A program made the translations under genes and the position numbers. The notes beneath the pieces are model-generated. The model did not search any database, was not told the DNA's origin, and saw only the letters and a list, made by a program, of their open reading frames with translations. A DNA stretch of 64,000 bases from UBA11164 sp034376725 (GTDB taxonomy: Bacteria; Pseudomonadota; Gammaproteobacteria; Xanthomonadales; Xanthomonadaceae): assembly GCA_034376725.1 (NCBI GenBank), contig JAXMJH010000092.1, forward strand, positions 1-64,000, given 5' to 3'. This document shows positions 8,441-16,976 of the stretch, piece after piece; the stretch's first letter is position 1; each line of letters starts with the position of its first letter.

Positions 8441-9403
8441 ATGAACTCCGACCGCACCCTGACCATCGCACTGGCGCAGATCGCGCCGGTCTGGCTCGAC
8501 CGTGAAGCCACTCTCGCCCGCGTGGTCGATTCCATCAAAGGTGCCGCCGCCGAGAACGCGCGGCTGGTCGCGTTCGGCGAGGGACTGGTGCCGGGCTATC
8601 CGTTCTGGGTCGAGCACACCGACGGCGCCCGCTTCGAATCGGAATTCCAGAAATCCATGTTTGCCCACTACGCCGATCAGGCGGTGGATATCGAGCGAGG
8701 CGATCTGGCCGCCGTGTCCGACGCCGCCCGACGCGGAAAAACGTGGGTGGCGCTGGGCACCATCGAGCGGCCCGCCGATCGCGGCAGTCACAGCCTGTAT
8801 TGCTCGCTGGTGCTGATCGACGACAGCGGCGCGGTGCGCAACGTCCATCGCAAACTGATGCCGACCCACGAGGAACGCATGGTCTGGTCGCCGGGCGACG
8901 GCCACGGCCTGCGCACGTTCGACATCGACGGCTTCACCGTCGGCGGCTTGAACTGCTGAGAAAACTGGATGCCGCTGGCGCGCAGCGCGCTCTACGCCCA
9001 GGGCATGAACGTGCATGTCGCGGTATGGCCGGGGAATCTGCGCAATACCCGCGAACTCACCCGGCACATCGCCCGCGAATCGCGCGGCTACGCGCTGTCG
9101 GTCAGCGGCCTCTTCGGCCGGTCCGACGTGCCCGAACACATCCCGCATGCCGAAACGCTGCGCAAGGCGCTTCCCGACACCTGCGCCGATGGCGGCAGTT
9201 GCCTGGCCGGCCCGGACGGCGAGTGGCTGATCGAGCCGCAGGTCGGCAGCGCCGGGCTGTGGCTGGCCGAACTGTCGCTGGCGAAAATCCGCGCCGAGCG
9301 GCAGAACTTCGACCCGTTCGGCCACTACTCGCGCCCGGACGTGCTGGAGCTGCGGGTCGACCGCAGCCGGCGGCGCGGCGTGCGTTTCGAGGATGGCAGT
9401 TGA
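8441..9403 (+). pseudogene. Nitrilase-type carbon-nitrogen hydrolase interrupted by an in-frame TGA
   Basis: Read through, the gene encodes 320 residues, a normal nitrilase length. The catalytic Glu is in VAFGEGLVPGYPFW (near residue 47), the Lys in VHRKLMPTHEER (near 136), and the Cys at codon 172 in VGGLNC. The next codon, 8957-8959, is TGA where nitrilases almost always have Trp (CWEN or CWEH). The frame then continues without loss as ENWMPLARSALYAQG. A single G-to-A change of TGG explains it. It is either a recent pseudogene, a sequencing error or a read-through site. An internal ATG at 8969 could express only a fragment lacking the active site. Family enzymes convert nitriles to acids and ammonia in the cytoplasm. 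Confidence 0.85.
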
Positions 9404-9486
9404 CTCGCTGAAGCTGGGTTAATCCGGAGCGCGTTAAGGTCGGATGGGCGAGGTCGGTGCAATCCGGCCCAAGGAGGAGAAGGATC

Positions 9487-10059
9487 ATGCCACCGCGAAT
9501 GCATCGCGTATTGCTGTTGTTGCTCGCCCTGGGGTTCGCGGGCGAAGCTTCGGCGCTGCGTTGCGGCGGGCGCGTGGTCGACACCGGCGACTACGACTTT
9601 CAGGTCCGCGAACGCTGCGGCGAACCCTACTGGTACGAAACCTACAGCGAATTGCTGGTGATCGGCGCCGACGGGCCTCTGGAACGCCGGACCGAGCGGG
9701 TGTTCGAGGACTGGTACTACAACTTCGGCCCGAACCGGCTGGTGCAGCGGCTGCGATTTCGCGACGGCCGGCTGGTACGGGTGCAGACGCTGGGCTATGG
9801 CAGCGCCTCGATCGGTGGCCAGTGCAACGACATCGCCCTGTCCCGCGGCACCACCTCGGGCGAGCTGGTGCTGCGCTGCGGCGAACCGGCATCGCGCACC
9901 GCCCGCTATCGCGACAGTGTAATCCGCGACGGCTTCGGCGAGCGGGTCCGCCCGCAGCGCTACGAGGAATGGGTGTATCGCTTCTCCGACTCACGGTTCG
10001 CGCGGCTGGTGGTGTTGGTCGACGGGAGGGTTCGCCGGGTGGAGCCGCTGACCCGATAA
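9487..10059 (+). CDS. DUF2845-domain secreted protein
   Basis: The protein is 190 residues. A strong AAGGAGGAGAAGG ribosome site sets the ATG at 9487 rather than the upstream in-frame ATG at 9457. A signal peptide (MHRVLLLLLALGFAGEASA) precedes two copies of the DUF2845 module: LRCGGRVVDTGD followed by RCGEPYWYET, and later CNDIALSRGTTSGE followed by RCGEPA. Each module carries paired cysteines, consistent with a disulfide-bonded periplasmic protein. The family is common in Pseudomonas and Xanthomonas relatives and has no known function. It stands alone, converging on pyrC. Confidence 0.8.
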   Translation: MPPRMHRVLLLLLALGFAGEASALRCGGRVVDTGDYDFQVRERCGEPYWYETYSELLVIGADGPLERRTERVFEDWYYNFGPNRLVQRLRFRDGRLVRVQTLGYGSASIGGQCNDIALSRGTTSGELVLRCGEPASRTARYRDSVIRDGFGERVRPQRYEEWVYRFSDSRFARLVVLVDGRVRRVEPLTR

Positions 10060-10065
10060 CGGGGT

Positions 10066-11142
10066 TCAGCCCTGCGCCCTCGCGCCGTCGGTTTCGCCAA
10101 CGAACCGCCACGCCAGCGTCTGCCCGGCATGAAACGGCACCAGCGCGTTTGCGCAGGCGTCCAGCCGTTCCGGCACCGTCTGTGCGCACCGCTCCAGCCG
10201 CACATGGCCCTCGTTCAATGGCAGACCGTAAAACCGTGGCCCAAATTCGGAGGCAAAGGCTTCGAGCCTGTCGAGCGCGCCCTCTTGTTCGAACACCGTG
10301 GCATAGCTTTCCAGCGCGAACGGGGCATTGAAGATGCCGGCGCAGCCGCAATCGGACTCCTTGGCACCGATGGCGTGCGGGGCGGTATCGGTGCCGAGAA
10401 AGAACCGGGGATTGCCGGACACCGCCGCACGGCGCAGCGCCAGCCGATGGCGCTCGCGCTTGACCACCGGCAGGCAGTAGTGATGCGGGCGCAGGCCGCC
10501 CTCGAACAGGGCGTTGCGGTTCAGATGCAGGTGGTGCGGGGTGATGGTCGCGGCCAGTCGATCATCGGCGTGGGCGACATACTCGGCGGCCTGTTCGGTG
10601 GTGATGTGTTCGAGCACGATTCTGAGTGCTGGAAAGTCGCGGCGCAGTGGCATCAGCACCCGTTCGATGAACACCGCCTCGCGGTCGAAGATGTCGATCG
10701 CCGGGTCGGTGACTTCGCCGTGGATCAGCAGCGGCATGTCGATTGCCTGCATCCGCTCGAGCACCGGACGAATACGGCGAACGTCGGTGACCCCGTGCTC
10801 GGAGTGCGTGGTGGCGTTGGCCGGATACAGCTTGCATGCAGTGAACACACCCTCGGCAAAGCCGCGTTCGATCTGCGCGCCGTCGATGTCGTCGGTGAGA
10901 TATGCCGTCATCAGCGGCGTGAAACCCGACGCGGCGCCGGCCGCCGCGAGAATCCGGCTGCGGTAGGCCTGCGCTGCCGCCACAGTGACGATCGGCGGGC
11001 GCAGGTTGGGCATGACGATGGCGCGGGCGAACTGCCGCGCCGTGTGGCCGACCACGGCCGCGAGCATCTCGCCATCGCGCAGATGCACGTGCCAGTCGTC
11101 TGGACGGCGAATGAGGAGGCGTTCGGGCAGGCTTTCGGACAT
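10066..11142 (-). CDS. pyrC: Dihydroorotase (class II, PyrC)
   Basis: The protein is 358 residues. It catalyses cyclisation of N-carbamoyl-aspartate to dihydroorotate, the third step of pyrimidine synthesis. The zinc ligand pair HVHLRDG lies at residues 18-24, the carbamylated Lys in CKLYPANATTHSEHG, further His ligands in LIHGEVTD and VLEHITTE, and the catalytic Asp in FLGTDTAPH. These are the class II (E. coli PyrC-like) signatures. It is divergent from the thioesterase gene across 58 bases that contain a TATACT on the minus strand. No other pyrimidine gene is adjacent. Confidence 0.95.
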   Translation of the reverse strand: MSESLPERLLIRRPDDWHVHLRDGEMLAAVVGHTARQFARAIVMPNLRPPIVTVAAAQAYRSRILAAAGAASGFTPLMTAYLTDDIDGAQIERGFAEGVFTACKLYPANATTHSEHGVTDVRRIRPVLERMQAIDMPLLIHGEVTDPAIDIFDREAVFIERVLMPLRRDFPALRIVLEHITTEQAAEYVAHADDRLAATITPHHLHLNRNALFEGGLRPHHYCLPVVKRERHRLALRRAAVSGNPRFFLGTDTAPHAIGAKESDCGCAGIFNAPFALESYATVFEQEGALDRLEAFASEFGPRFYGLPLNEGHVRLERCAQTVPERLDACANALVPFHAGQTLAWRFVGETDGARAQG

Positions 11143-11170
11143 GCTCGGCGACGGGATCGGGTACGTTTAG

Positions 11171-11176
11171 AGTATA
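11171..11176 (-). promoter_or_regulatory. Possible pyrC -10 element
   Basis: On the minus strand TATACT lies 28 bases before the pyrC ATG. No convincing -35 is visible at 16-18 bases. Transcription start would lie about 20 bases before the gene. Confidence 0.35.
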
Positions 11177-11200
11177 GGGCCGATCCTTGAAGGAGCCCTC

Positions 11201-11671
11201 ATGGCGCAGCGCGAATGTCTTTTTCGCTGGATTTCCCAGCCCACCGATGTCAACTGGGGCGGCAAGGTGCACGGCGGGATGGTGATGAAGTGGATGGATC
11301 AGGCCGCCTATGCCTGCGCGGTCGGCTGGTGCCGTGGTTACGCGGTGACCGCCAGCGTGGGCGGAATGAGTTTTCTGCGGCCGATCCACATCGGCGATCT
11401 GGTCGAGGTGCGCGCCCGCGTGGTGCTGACCGGCACGTCGAGCATGCACATCGCCGTTGACGTCGACGCGGTGGAGCCGCGCAGCCAGACCCGCACCCAC
11501 ACCACCCGCTGCATCATGATTTTCGAGGCGCTCGACGAGACCGGCGGCCCGGTGCCGGTGCCGCCCTGGGTGCCTGAATCCGACGAAGACCGGCGCCTGG
11601 CCGATTACGCCGCCAAGTTGAAGGCCATGCGCGGCCAGCTGGAAGCCGCCCTGTATCCGGGCGGTGCCTGA
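11201..11671 (+). CDS. Acyl-CoA thioesterase, hotdog fold
   Basis: The protein is 156 residues. The N-terminal NWGGKVHGGMVMKWMDQAAY matches the HGG...W.D motif of YciA/BFIT-type hotdog acyl-CoA hydrolases, with Asp of MDQAA as the likely catalytic residue. FLRPIHIGDLVEV is the second conserved strand. Such enzymes release fatty acids from cytoplasmic acyl-CoA. The ATG at 11201 follows AGGAG at good spacing. It is the first gene rightward from the pyrC divergent region, and the metallo-beta-lactamase-fold gene follows after 77 bases. Confidence 0.88.
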   Translation: MAQRECLFRWISQPTDVNWGGKVHGGMVMKWMDQAAYACAVGWCRGYAVTASVGGMSFLRPIHIGDLVEVRARVVLTGTSSMHIAVDVDAVEPRSQTRTHTTRCIMIFEALDETGGPVPVPPWVPESDEDRRLADYAAKLKAMRGQLEAALYPGGA

Positions 11672-11748
11672 CGGCGATGCTCGCTCGCTCGACGGCGGAT
11701 CGCGTGCGGGGTCACAATACCCATCGGCTCACACCACGGGAGAAGGCC

Positions 11749-12636
11749 ATGACCGTCCGCATGCTTTTGGCGCTCGCCCTGTTCGCCGGGCACGGCCCGG
11801 CGCTGGCGCAGCAGGACCTGAGCGCGGTGGAAGTGTCCATCGCGCCGATCCGCGATGGCCTGCATCTGATTACCGGGCGTGGCGGCAATATCGTCGCCAG
11901 CACCGGCGCCGACGGCACCTTTCTGGTCGACGATCAGTACGCACCGTTGACCGACAAGATCCGGGCCGCGCTGTCCACCGTCACCGATCAGCCGGTACGC
12001 TTCGTGGTCAACACCCACTGGCATGGCGACCATGTCGGCGGCAACGAGAATCTCGGCAAGGCCGGTGCGGTCATCGTCGCGCATGACAACGTGCGTCAGC
12101 GGATGAGCAGCGATCAGTTCATGGCCGCCTTCAATAGCACCGTGCCGGCGGCACCCGCCAAAGCGCTGCCGGTGATCACCTTCGGCGAAAGCCTGTCGTT
12201 GCACCTCAACGGCGACACCATGCAGGTGATCCACGTGCCCAACGCGCACACCGATGGCGATGCCGTGGTGTTTTTCCAGACCGCCAACGTGCTGCACATG
12301 GGCGACACCTACTTCAACGGTCTGTATCCGTTCATTGATCTGGGCTCGGGTGGCGGCATTCACGGCATGATCGCGGCGGTTGCCGAGTGCGTTGCGCTGA
12401 CCAACGCCGATACGGTGATCGTGCCGGGCCATGGCCCACTCAGCACACGGGCGGAGCTGATGGCCTATGGCGAGATGCTGGCCGGATTCCGCGACCGCAT
12501 CGCCGAGCTCAAGGCGGCCGGCCGGACACTGGAGGATGTCATCGCAGCGCGGCCGACCGCCGACTTCGACGACAGGCTCGGCAAAGGCTTCATCTCGCCC
12601 GAGCGACTGGTCGGGTTCATCTTCGAATCGCTGTGA
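11749..12636 (+). CDS. Metallo-beta-lactamase-fold hydrolase, secreted
   Basis: The protein is 295 residues with a signal peptide (MLLALALFAGHGPALAQ). The zinc motif THWHGDHVGG near residue 90 is HxHxDH, and later His/Asp ligands are in PNAHTDGDAVVFF, MGDTYFNG and VPGHGP. It belongs to the broad MBL-fold family of periplasmic hydrolases; the substrate cannot be told from sequence. It lacks the features that would identify a true B3 carbapenemase, so I do not call it a resistance gene. The ATG at 11749 follows a GGGAGAAGG ribosome site. In-frame ATG at 11677 is less likely because it would add residues before the signal peptide. Confidence 0.85.
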   Translation: MTVRMLLALALFAGHGPALAQQDLSAVEVSIAPIRDGLHLITGRGGNIVASTGADGTFLVDDQYAPLTDKIRAALSTVTDQPVRFVVNTHWHGDHVGGNENLGKAGAVIVAHDNVRQRMSSDQFMAAFNSTVPAAPAKALPVITFGESLSLHLNGDTMQVIHVPNAHTDGDAVVFFQTANVLHMGDTYFNGLYPFIDLGSGGGIHGMIAAVAECVALTNADTVIVPGHGPLSTRAELMAYGEMLAGFRDRIAELKAAGRTLEDVIAARPTADFDDRLGKGFISPERLVGFIFESL

Positions 12637-12860
12637 TCGCCCGCGCTCGAACGCCCTGACGCCAACCGCAACGCGCCATCCGGCGCACAGTCAAATACCG
12701 GCGTGACCCGGGTTGAAGCGCCGGAATGCCGGGTGCCGCGTTCGGAAAGGCCCTCCTGACCGGATGCCAGCTGAACGCTATCGGCGAATGCGGCTTTCGT
12801 TCAATTGGAATTCACCCGCCGTCGCTCAGTCTGGCCCTGCACCCAACGCAGGAGAACGCC

Positions 12861-13277
12861 ATGCGCACCACCCTTCTCGCACTCGCCCTGATTCTCACCG
12901 CAGGCCTGTTTGGATTCTCCCGCCCGGCAAACGCAAGCAGCGCGGCGCACCTCTATGTCGACCTGGGCGATGTCTACTTCGAGTACGAAAAGCCCTACTA
13001 CCGGCCAACCGGTGAAGTGCTCTCGGTCGCCTACTACTACGGCAAGCCGCGCTACTACCGTCCCAGCCATTCGTATCGCGGCGATTACCGTCGAGGTTAC
13101 GGCTACGGACACGGCAAATCGCACGGCTACAAATCCGACTACGGCCATGGCCACCGGAGTGGCCACTACCAGGGCGGCTACGGCCACGGCTACCGGAGTG
13201 GCTACAAGAAAGGCTACGGCCATGGCCGAAGCGGCCACTCCTCCGGCTATCGCAGTCACGGTCGCGGCCACCGCTGA
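12861..13277 (+). CDS. Gly/Tyr/His/Ser-rich secreted low-complexity protein
   Basis: The protein is 138 residues. A cleavable signal peptide of about 26 residues ends at PANA. Residues 30-65 (YVDLGDVYFEYEKPYYRP) look like a short folded strand segment. From residue 70 onward the chain is a repeat of GYGHG, GYRSG and HRSGH units, very rich in Gly, Tyr, His, Arg and Ser. I do not recognise a family. Such tails can bind metals or polymers or phase-separate, but no role is shown. GGAGAACGCC precedes the ATG. A strong terminator follows 45 bases downstream, so it is probably transcribed alone. Confidence 0.7.
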   Translation: MRTTLLALALILTAGLFGFSRPANASSAAHLYVDLGDVYFEYEKPYYRPTGEVLSVAYYYGKPRYYRPSHSYRGDYRRGYGYGHGKSHGYKSDYGHGHRSGHYQGGYGHGYRSGYKKGYGHGRSGHSSGYRSHGRGHR

Positions 13278-13322
13278 GACCCCTCCCCTCGACGGCCAAG
13301 GCCTGAAACCGTGATTTCCCCC

Positions 13323-13349
13323 GCCCGCGCTTCGGCGCGGGCTTTTTTT
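13323..13349 (+). terminator. Rho-independent terminator
   Basis: GCCCGCGC-TTCG-GCGCGGGC, an eight-base-pair stem with a UUCG tetraloop, is followed immediately by seven T residues. It ends the transcript of the Gly/Tyr-rich protein gene. Confidence 0.92.
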
Positions 13350-13452
13350 CCGGTGATATCGACACTAACTGATACGCTGGAAGTCGTTGCCGGATAGCAG
13401 GCCCTTGGAAGCCACCGACTTCGACGCCCGCAGTCCATTGAGGAAAAAGTCC

Positions 13453-14064
13453 ATGCGCAGCACTTCTCATTCCCTGAATCTTGCTCTGCTCGCCGTGATG
13501 GTCACCGCGACCTCCGGCCATGCTTTCGCACAAACGGAGTACGCCATCAGCTTCGATCCGCGCAGCGGCGATGTCTGGATAGACAGAGGCCTCGGCGATT
13601 TCAATCGGTATGCCCAGGACGACATCAATGGCTTTTCCGATGAGGTGGCGGTGCGTTACGGTGCCCCGAGAGACCTGGTGCAGGAATATGTGATTGACCG
13701 GCGCTGGCCGCCTGGCGATGTTTATTTCGCCTGCGCGCTAGGGCACTACACCGGACGCCCGTGTCGGGAAGTGCTTGATGTGTATGCGCAGGATCACGGC
13801 CAGGGATGGGGCGTCATCGCCAAGCGAATGGGCATAGCGCCCGGCTCGGCGGAGTTTCACGCACTGAAGGCCGACCTGGGCAACTCTCACGCCAAGTGGC
13901 AGGGTGACGGAAGACCTGCCAGACCGGACCACCAGGGAGGAGATCGTGCGCCGCACTCCGGACCAGACCATGGAAGGCCAGACACAGGCAAGCCCGGCGA
14001 CAAAGGCAAGGGCAAAGACAAGGGCAAAGACAACGGCAAGGGCAGAGGTCACGAACAAAGCTAG
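13453..14064 (+). CDS. Secreted protein with Lys/Gly-rich tail, unknown function
   Basis: The protein is 203 residues. A signal peptide ends near SGHAFAQ. The central part includes GFSDEVAVRYGAPRDLVQEY and GQGWGVIAKRMGIAPGSAEF; the phrase WGVIAKRLGI...GSPEFHALK recurs in small exported proteins of pseudomonads and xanthomonads of unknown role. The last 50 residues are low-complexity (PGDKGKGKDKGKDNGKGRGH), strongly basic. GAGGAAAAAGT precedes the ATG at 13453; an in-frame ATG at 13387 would place residues before the signal. It follows the terminator at 13323 and precedes the GFA gene by 22 bases, so the two may be co-transcribed. Confidence 0.68.
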   Translation: MRSTSHSLNLALLAVMVTATSGHAFAQTEYAISFDPRSGDVWIDRGLGDFNRYAQDDINGFSDEVAVRYGAPRDLVQEYVIDRRWPPGDVYFACALGHYTGRPCREVLDVYAQDHGQGWGVIAKRMGIAPGSAEFHALKADLGNSHAKWQGDGRPARPDHQGGDRAPHSGPDHGRPDTGKPGDKGKGKDKGKDNGKGRGHEQS

Positions 14065-14086
14065 GAAACCAGCGAACGGCCGAACC

Positions 14087-14506
14087 ATGAGCACGACCGG
14101 GACCCTGCAGCTTTACACCGGCGGCTGCCATTGCGGGCAGGTGCGCTTCGAAGTGAACGCCCCGCCGACGCTCGACGTGGTCGATTGCAATTGTTCGATC
14201 TGCCGCAAGGCTGGTTTTTTGCACCTCATCGTTCCGGCCGACCGATTTCGTCTGCTTCAGGGTGAGGATGCTCTGGTCGACTACCGGTTCAACACCGGCA
14301 CCGCCCGGCACCGGTTCTGCGGTCGCTGCGGCATCAAGGCGTTTTACATCCCGCGCTCGCACCCAGATGGCGTAGACGTCAACGTCCGCTGCCTGGACAT
14401 CGCGCCCGACCACCCGCTCACCGTGACGCCCTTCGACGGACGCCACTGGGAGGACAATGTGGCCGGGCTCGATGCGTTGCCGACGGACGCCCCGCTCTCG
14501 CGCTAG
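14087..14506 (+). CDS. GFA-family (glutathione-dependent formaldehyde-activating-like) zinc protein
   Basis: The protein is 139 residues. Zinc-binding motifs are GGCHCGQVRF near residue 13, DCNCSICRKAG near 35 and FCGRCGIKAFY near 80. These are the Gfa/CENP-V fold cysteines. Family members include S-hydroxymethylglutathione-related proteins, but most are of unknown substrate. The stop overlaps the stop of the convergent flotillin gene by four bases, leaving no room for a terminator between them. Confidence 0.88.
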   Translation: MSTTGTLQLYTGGCHCGQVRFEVNAPPTLDVVDCNCSICRKAGFLHLIVPADRFRLLQGEDALVDYRFNTGTARHRFCGRCGIKAFYIPRSHPDGVDVNVRCLDIAPDHPLTVTPFDGRHWEDNVAGLDALPTDAPLSR

Positions 14507-16200
14507 TCCGCTGCTTTCGGTGGCTCACGGTCGGGTTCGACAATCCCGCTGTCGCCCGCCTCATCCGGCGACGGGGTCGCCAGCACACCGCTGAGATCGG
14601 CGACATCACCCAGCCCCACTTCGCGCAGCAGGGCGTCGACCAGCGGTCGTTGGGCGCGGTAGCGCAGCGCGTGATCGACCACCGACCGGGCCAGATTGCC
14701 GTCTCCGGCATTGCCGTTCGCCGAGCCGCCATCGCCACCGCCGGACTGGCCCATGCCCCGGATATCGACGATCTTGATGCCGTCGATTCGCTCCATCGGC
14801 TTGACCGACTGCTCGATGATCTCCGGCAGGCGACGCAACAGCTCGATCCGGATCTCAAGCTGAATCTGCTCGTGATTCAGCGCATTGCGCGCTTCATTTA
14901 GCGCGCGCTTGCCCTCGGCATCGACCCGGTAACGCTCTTCGTCGGCTTGCGCGCGGATGCGCACGGCGTCGGCGTCGCCGGTGGCCGACATGCGCACCGC
15001 CTCGGCCTTGTCCTCCGAGGCTTTTTTCTCGGCGTCGGCCGCGACGGTGATGGCAATGGCATCGCGCTCGGCATCCTCGCGGGCCTGCACCAGGCGCACG
15101 GCCTTCGAACGCTCGGCGACAGCGGTCTCGCGCACTTTGTTGACTTCTTCTTCGGCGGCGACGGCGGTCGCCAGCGCCGCATCGGCCTTCGCCTTGGCCG
15201 CCGACTCTTCTTCGGATTTGTGCAGCACGGCGATCTCGCGCTCCTGCTCGGCGATTCGGATCGCCCGCTGGCTCTCGATCTCGCGCTGTTCGACCGACAG
15301 CCGCTTGGCGATCTCGGTCTCGGCGATCGCCTGATCCGAGCGAATCTTGGCCTGCTCGGCCTGCTGGTGCCGCTCGGCTTCCTGCTGGGCGATGGTGGCA
15401 GCGACTTCAGCGCTGCGTACCTTCACTTCCTGGTCCTGCATCAATCGCGCGTATTCCTGGTCTCGGGCAATTTCCAGCGAACTGCGCTCGGTCTCGAGAT
15501 TCTTGAGTTCTATGGCGATCTTGGTGTCGCGCTCGATATCGTTGCGCTGCTTGCGCCGGAGCTCGATTTCCTGGGTGAGCTTGGTCAGACCCTGGGCATC
15601 GAAGGCATTCTGCGGATTGAAGAAATCGGCGGCGGTCTGATCGAGTCCGGTCAGCGACACCGACTCCAGCTCCAGTCCGTTCTTGTGCAGATCCTCGGAA
15701 ACGGCGACCTGCACCTTCTGGGCGAATTCCACGCGGTTCTCGTGCAGTTCCTCCATGCTCATGCCGGCGGCCACCGCGCGCAGGGCATCGACGAACTTGC
15801 CTTCGACCAGTTCCTTGAGCGCGGCCGGCTCCATCGTCCGTCGACCCAGGGTCTGCGCCGCAGTGGAAATCGCTGCGGCATCCGGCTTGACCCGCACGTA
15901 GAATTCGGCCTGCACATCGACGCGCATGCGGTCCCGGGTGATCAGCGCGGCTTCACGGGCGCGCAGCACTTCGAGCTTCAGCGTGTTCATGTTGACCGGG
16001 ATGATTTCGTGCAGTACCGGCAGCACGAGCGCACCGCCGTCGCGCACCACCCGCTCGCCGCCGAACCCGGTGCGAACGAAGGCGATTTCCTTGCTGGCGC
16101 GGTTGTAGAGCCGGGCAAAAATCAAACCCAGGGTGAACAGCGCAACCAGCACTGCACCGGCGGTGACGAGAATCGGCATGTAGGGCATGTCAGGGATCAT
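14503..16200 (-). CDS. Flotillin-like protein (YqiK/FloT family)
   Basis: The protein is 565 residues. One membrane segment lies near residues 8-30, followed by a PHB/SPFH domain (residues about 35-210, including RVVRDGGALVLPVLHEI). A very long Ala/Glu-rich coiled coil follows (about 220-450), with a C-terminal Gly-rich linker and tail. This is the YqiK/flotillin layout; such proteins oligomerise in the inner membrane and organise membrane domains. GGAGGAG precedes the ATG. It is the last gene of a four-gene unit with a PspA-like protein and a YqiJ-like OB-fold protein, a pairing known from yqiJ-yqiK and yuaF-floT loci. Confidence 0.9.
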   Translation of the reverse strand: MIPDMPYMPILVTAGAVLVALFTLGLIFARLYNRASKEIAFVRTGFGGERVVRDGGALVLPVLHEIIPVNMNTLKLEVLRAREAALITRDRMRVDVQAEFYVRVKPDAAAISTAAQTLGRRTMEPAALKELVEGKFVDALRAVAAGMSMEELHENRVEFAQKVQVAVSEDLHKNGLELESVSLTGLDQTAADFFNPQNAFDAQGLTKLTQEIELRRKQRNDIERDTKIAIELKNLETERSSLEIARDQEYARLMQDQEVKVRSAEVAATIAQQEAERHQQAEQAKIRSDQAIAETEIAKRLSVEQREIESQRAIRIAEQEREIAVLHKSEEESAAKAKADAALATAVAAEEEVNKVRETAVAERSKAVRLVQAREDAERDAIAITVAADAEKKASEDKAEAVRMSATGDADAVRIRAQADEERYRVDAEGKRALNEARNALNHEQIQLEIRIELLRRLPEIIEQSVKPMERIDGIKIVDIRGMGQSGGGDGGSANGNAGDGNLARSVVDHALRYRAQRPLVDALLREVGLGDVADLSGVLATPSPDEAGDSGIVEPDREPPKAAD

Positions 16201-16274
16201 TCGGGTTGCTCCTCCGTGATTGGTACGATGCGCCAGAACGGCTGGGTTTACTGCGGCGACGCCAGCGAGGCGCG

Positions 16275-16976
16275 CTATGACTCGGGGTCGATCAATGCAC
16301 TGTTGGGATTGGCAATGACTGCAAAACGACCGCCGCCTGTCTGGCGGACCAGCAGCACGGTTTCGCCCTGGCTGAAAACCCGATCGGGTTCGTCGGGTTC
16401 AACCAGCACGTAGTGATCGGTGCCGTGCCGGTCGACGAGTCGGGCCTGCGCCGGCAGGCCAACGCGTGCCGTGCCGGCAACCACCAACGCGGTACGACCG
16501 ACGAACTCGACCGGATCGATGGCTGAACTCTCATCGCGCGGCATCAGCCGGGCCAGGACCCGGGCACAGCTCCGCAGCACCGGGAGGCTGCCGATGAACA
16601 CCAGCGGCACGGCAACAGCGGCCGGCAATGCAAATCCCAGCGTGCTGCGAAGGATCCCCTGCACAGAGAGGCCGGCAATGCCGAAAACCGTCAGAAGCAC
16701 CACCAACAGCATCAGCACCGGAACCTTGCCGACATGCAGCCAGGCCAGCAGCCGGCCCAGCACACCCTGCACCTCTGCACCGGTGGCCTCCATGCCGGTT
16801 GTCGAAGCGTGGCCCATCGGTTCCAGTTCGGCATGCGAGACCACGAACTCGTCAATCGCATCACCCAGACTGAAGCCAGTCAACAGCGCCAGCAGTTCGG
16901 TGACCGCAATGCCCAGCATCACCAGCAGCGCAACGGTAAACGGCGCGCTGCCTTCGGCGACAAACCAGTCGATCAC
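16275..16976 (-). CDS. YqiJ-like membrane protein with OB-fold domain (NfeD-related)
   Basis: The protein is 233 residues. Membrane segments lie near residues 12-38, 85-108 and 115-140 (VPVLMLLVVLLTVFGIAGLS). The C-terminal part, about residues 160-230, is the soluble OB-fold (EFVGRTALVVAGTARVGLPA ... DRVFSQGETVLLV). YqiJ/NfeD1b proteins are obligate companions of flotillins. The gene overlaps the pspA-like stop by four bases (ATGA), so the two are translationally coupled, and it precedes the flotillin gene by 74 bases. Confidence 0.85.
   Translation of the reverse strand: MIDWFVAEGSAPFTVALLVMLGIAVTELLALLTGFSLGDAIDEFVVSHAELEPMGHASTTGMEATGAEVQGVLGRLLAWLHVGKVPVLMLLVVLLTVFGIAGLSVQGILRSTLGFALPAAVAVPLVFIGSLPVLRSCARVLARLMPRDESSAIDPVEFVGRTALVVAGTARVGLPAQARLVDRHGTDHYVLVEPDEPDRVFSQGETVLLVRQTGGGRFAVIANPNSALIDPES

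Noticed and set aside
8957..8959. Selenocysteine or genome-wide TGA-to-Trp recoding at the nitrilase stop
   Set aside because: The catalytic Cys is already present and the missing residue is Trp, so selenocysteine is unlikely. Many genes here end in TGA, including coupled GTGA and ATGA overlaps, so TGA is a normal stop.
11749..12636. Carbapenemase gene
   Set aside because: The HxHxDH motif only shows the metallo-beta-lactamase fold, which covers many unrelated hydrolases. No subclass-specific residues support resistance.
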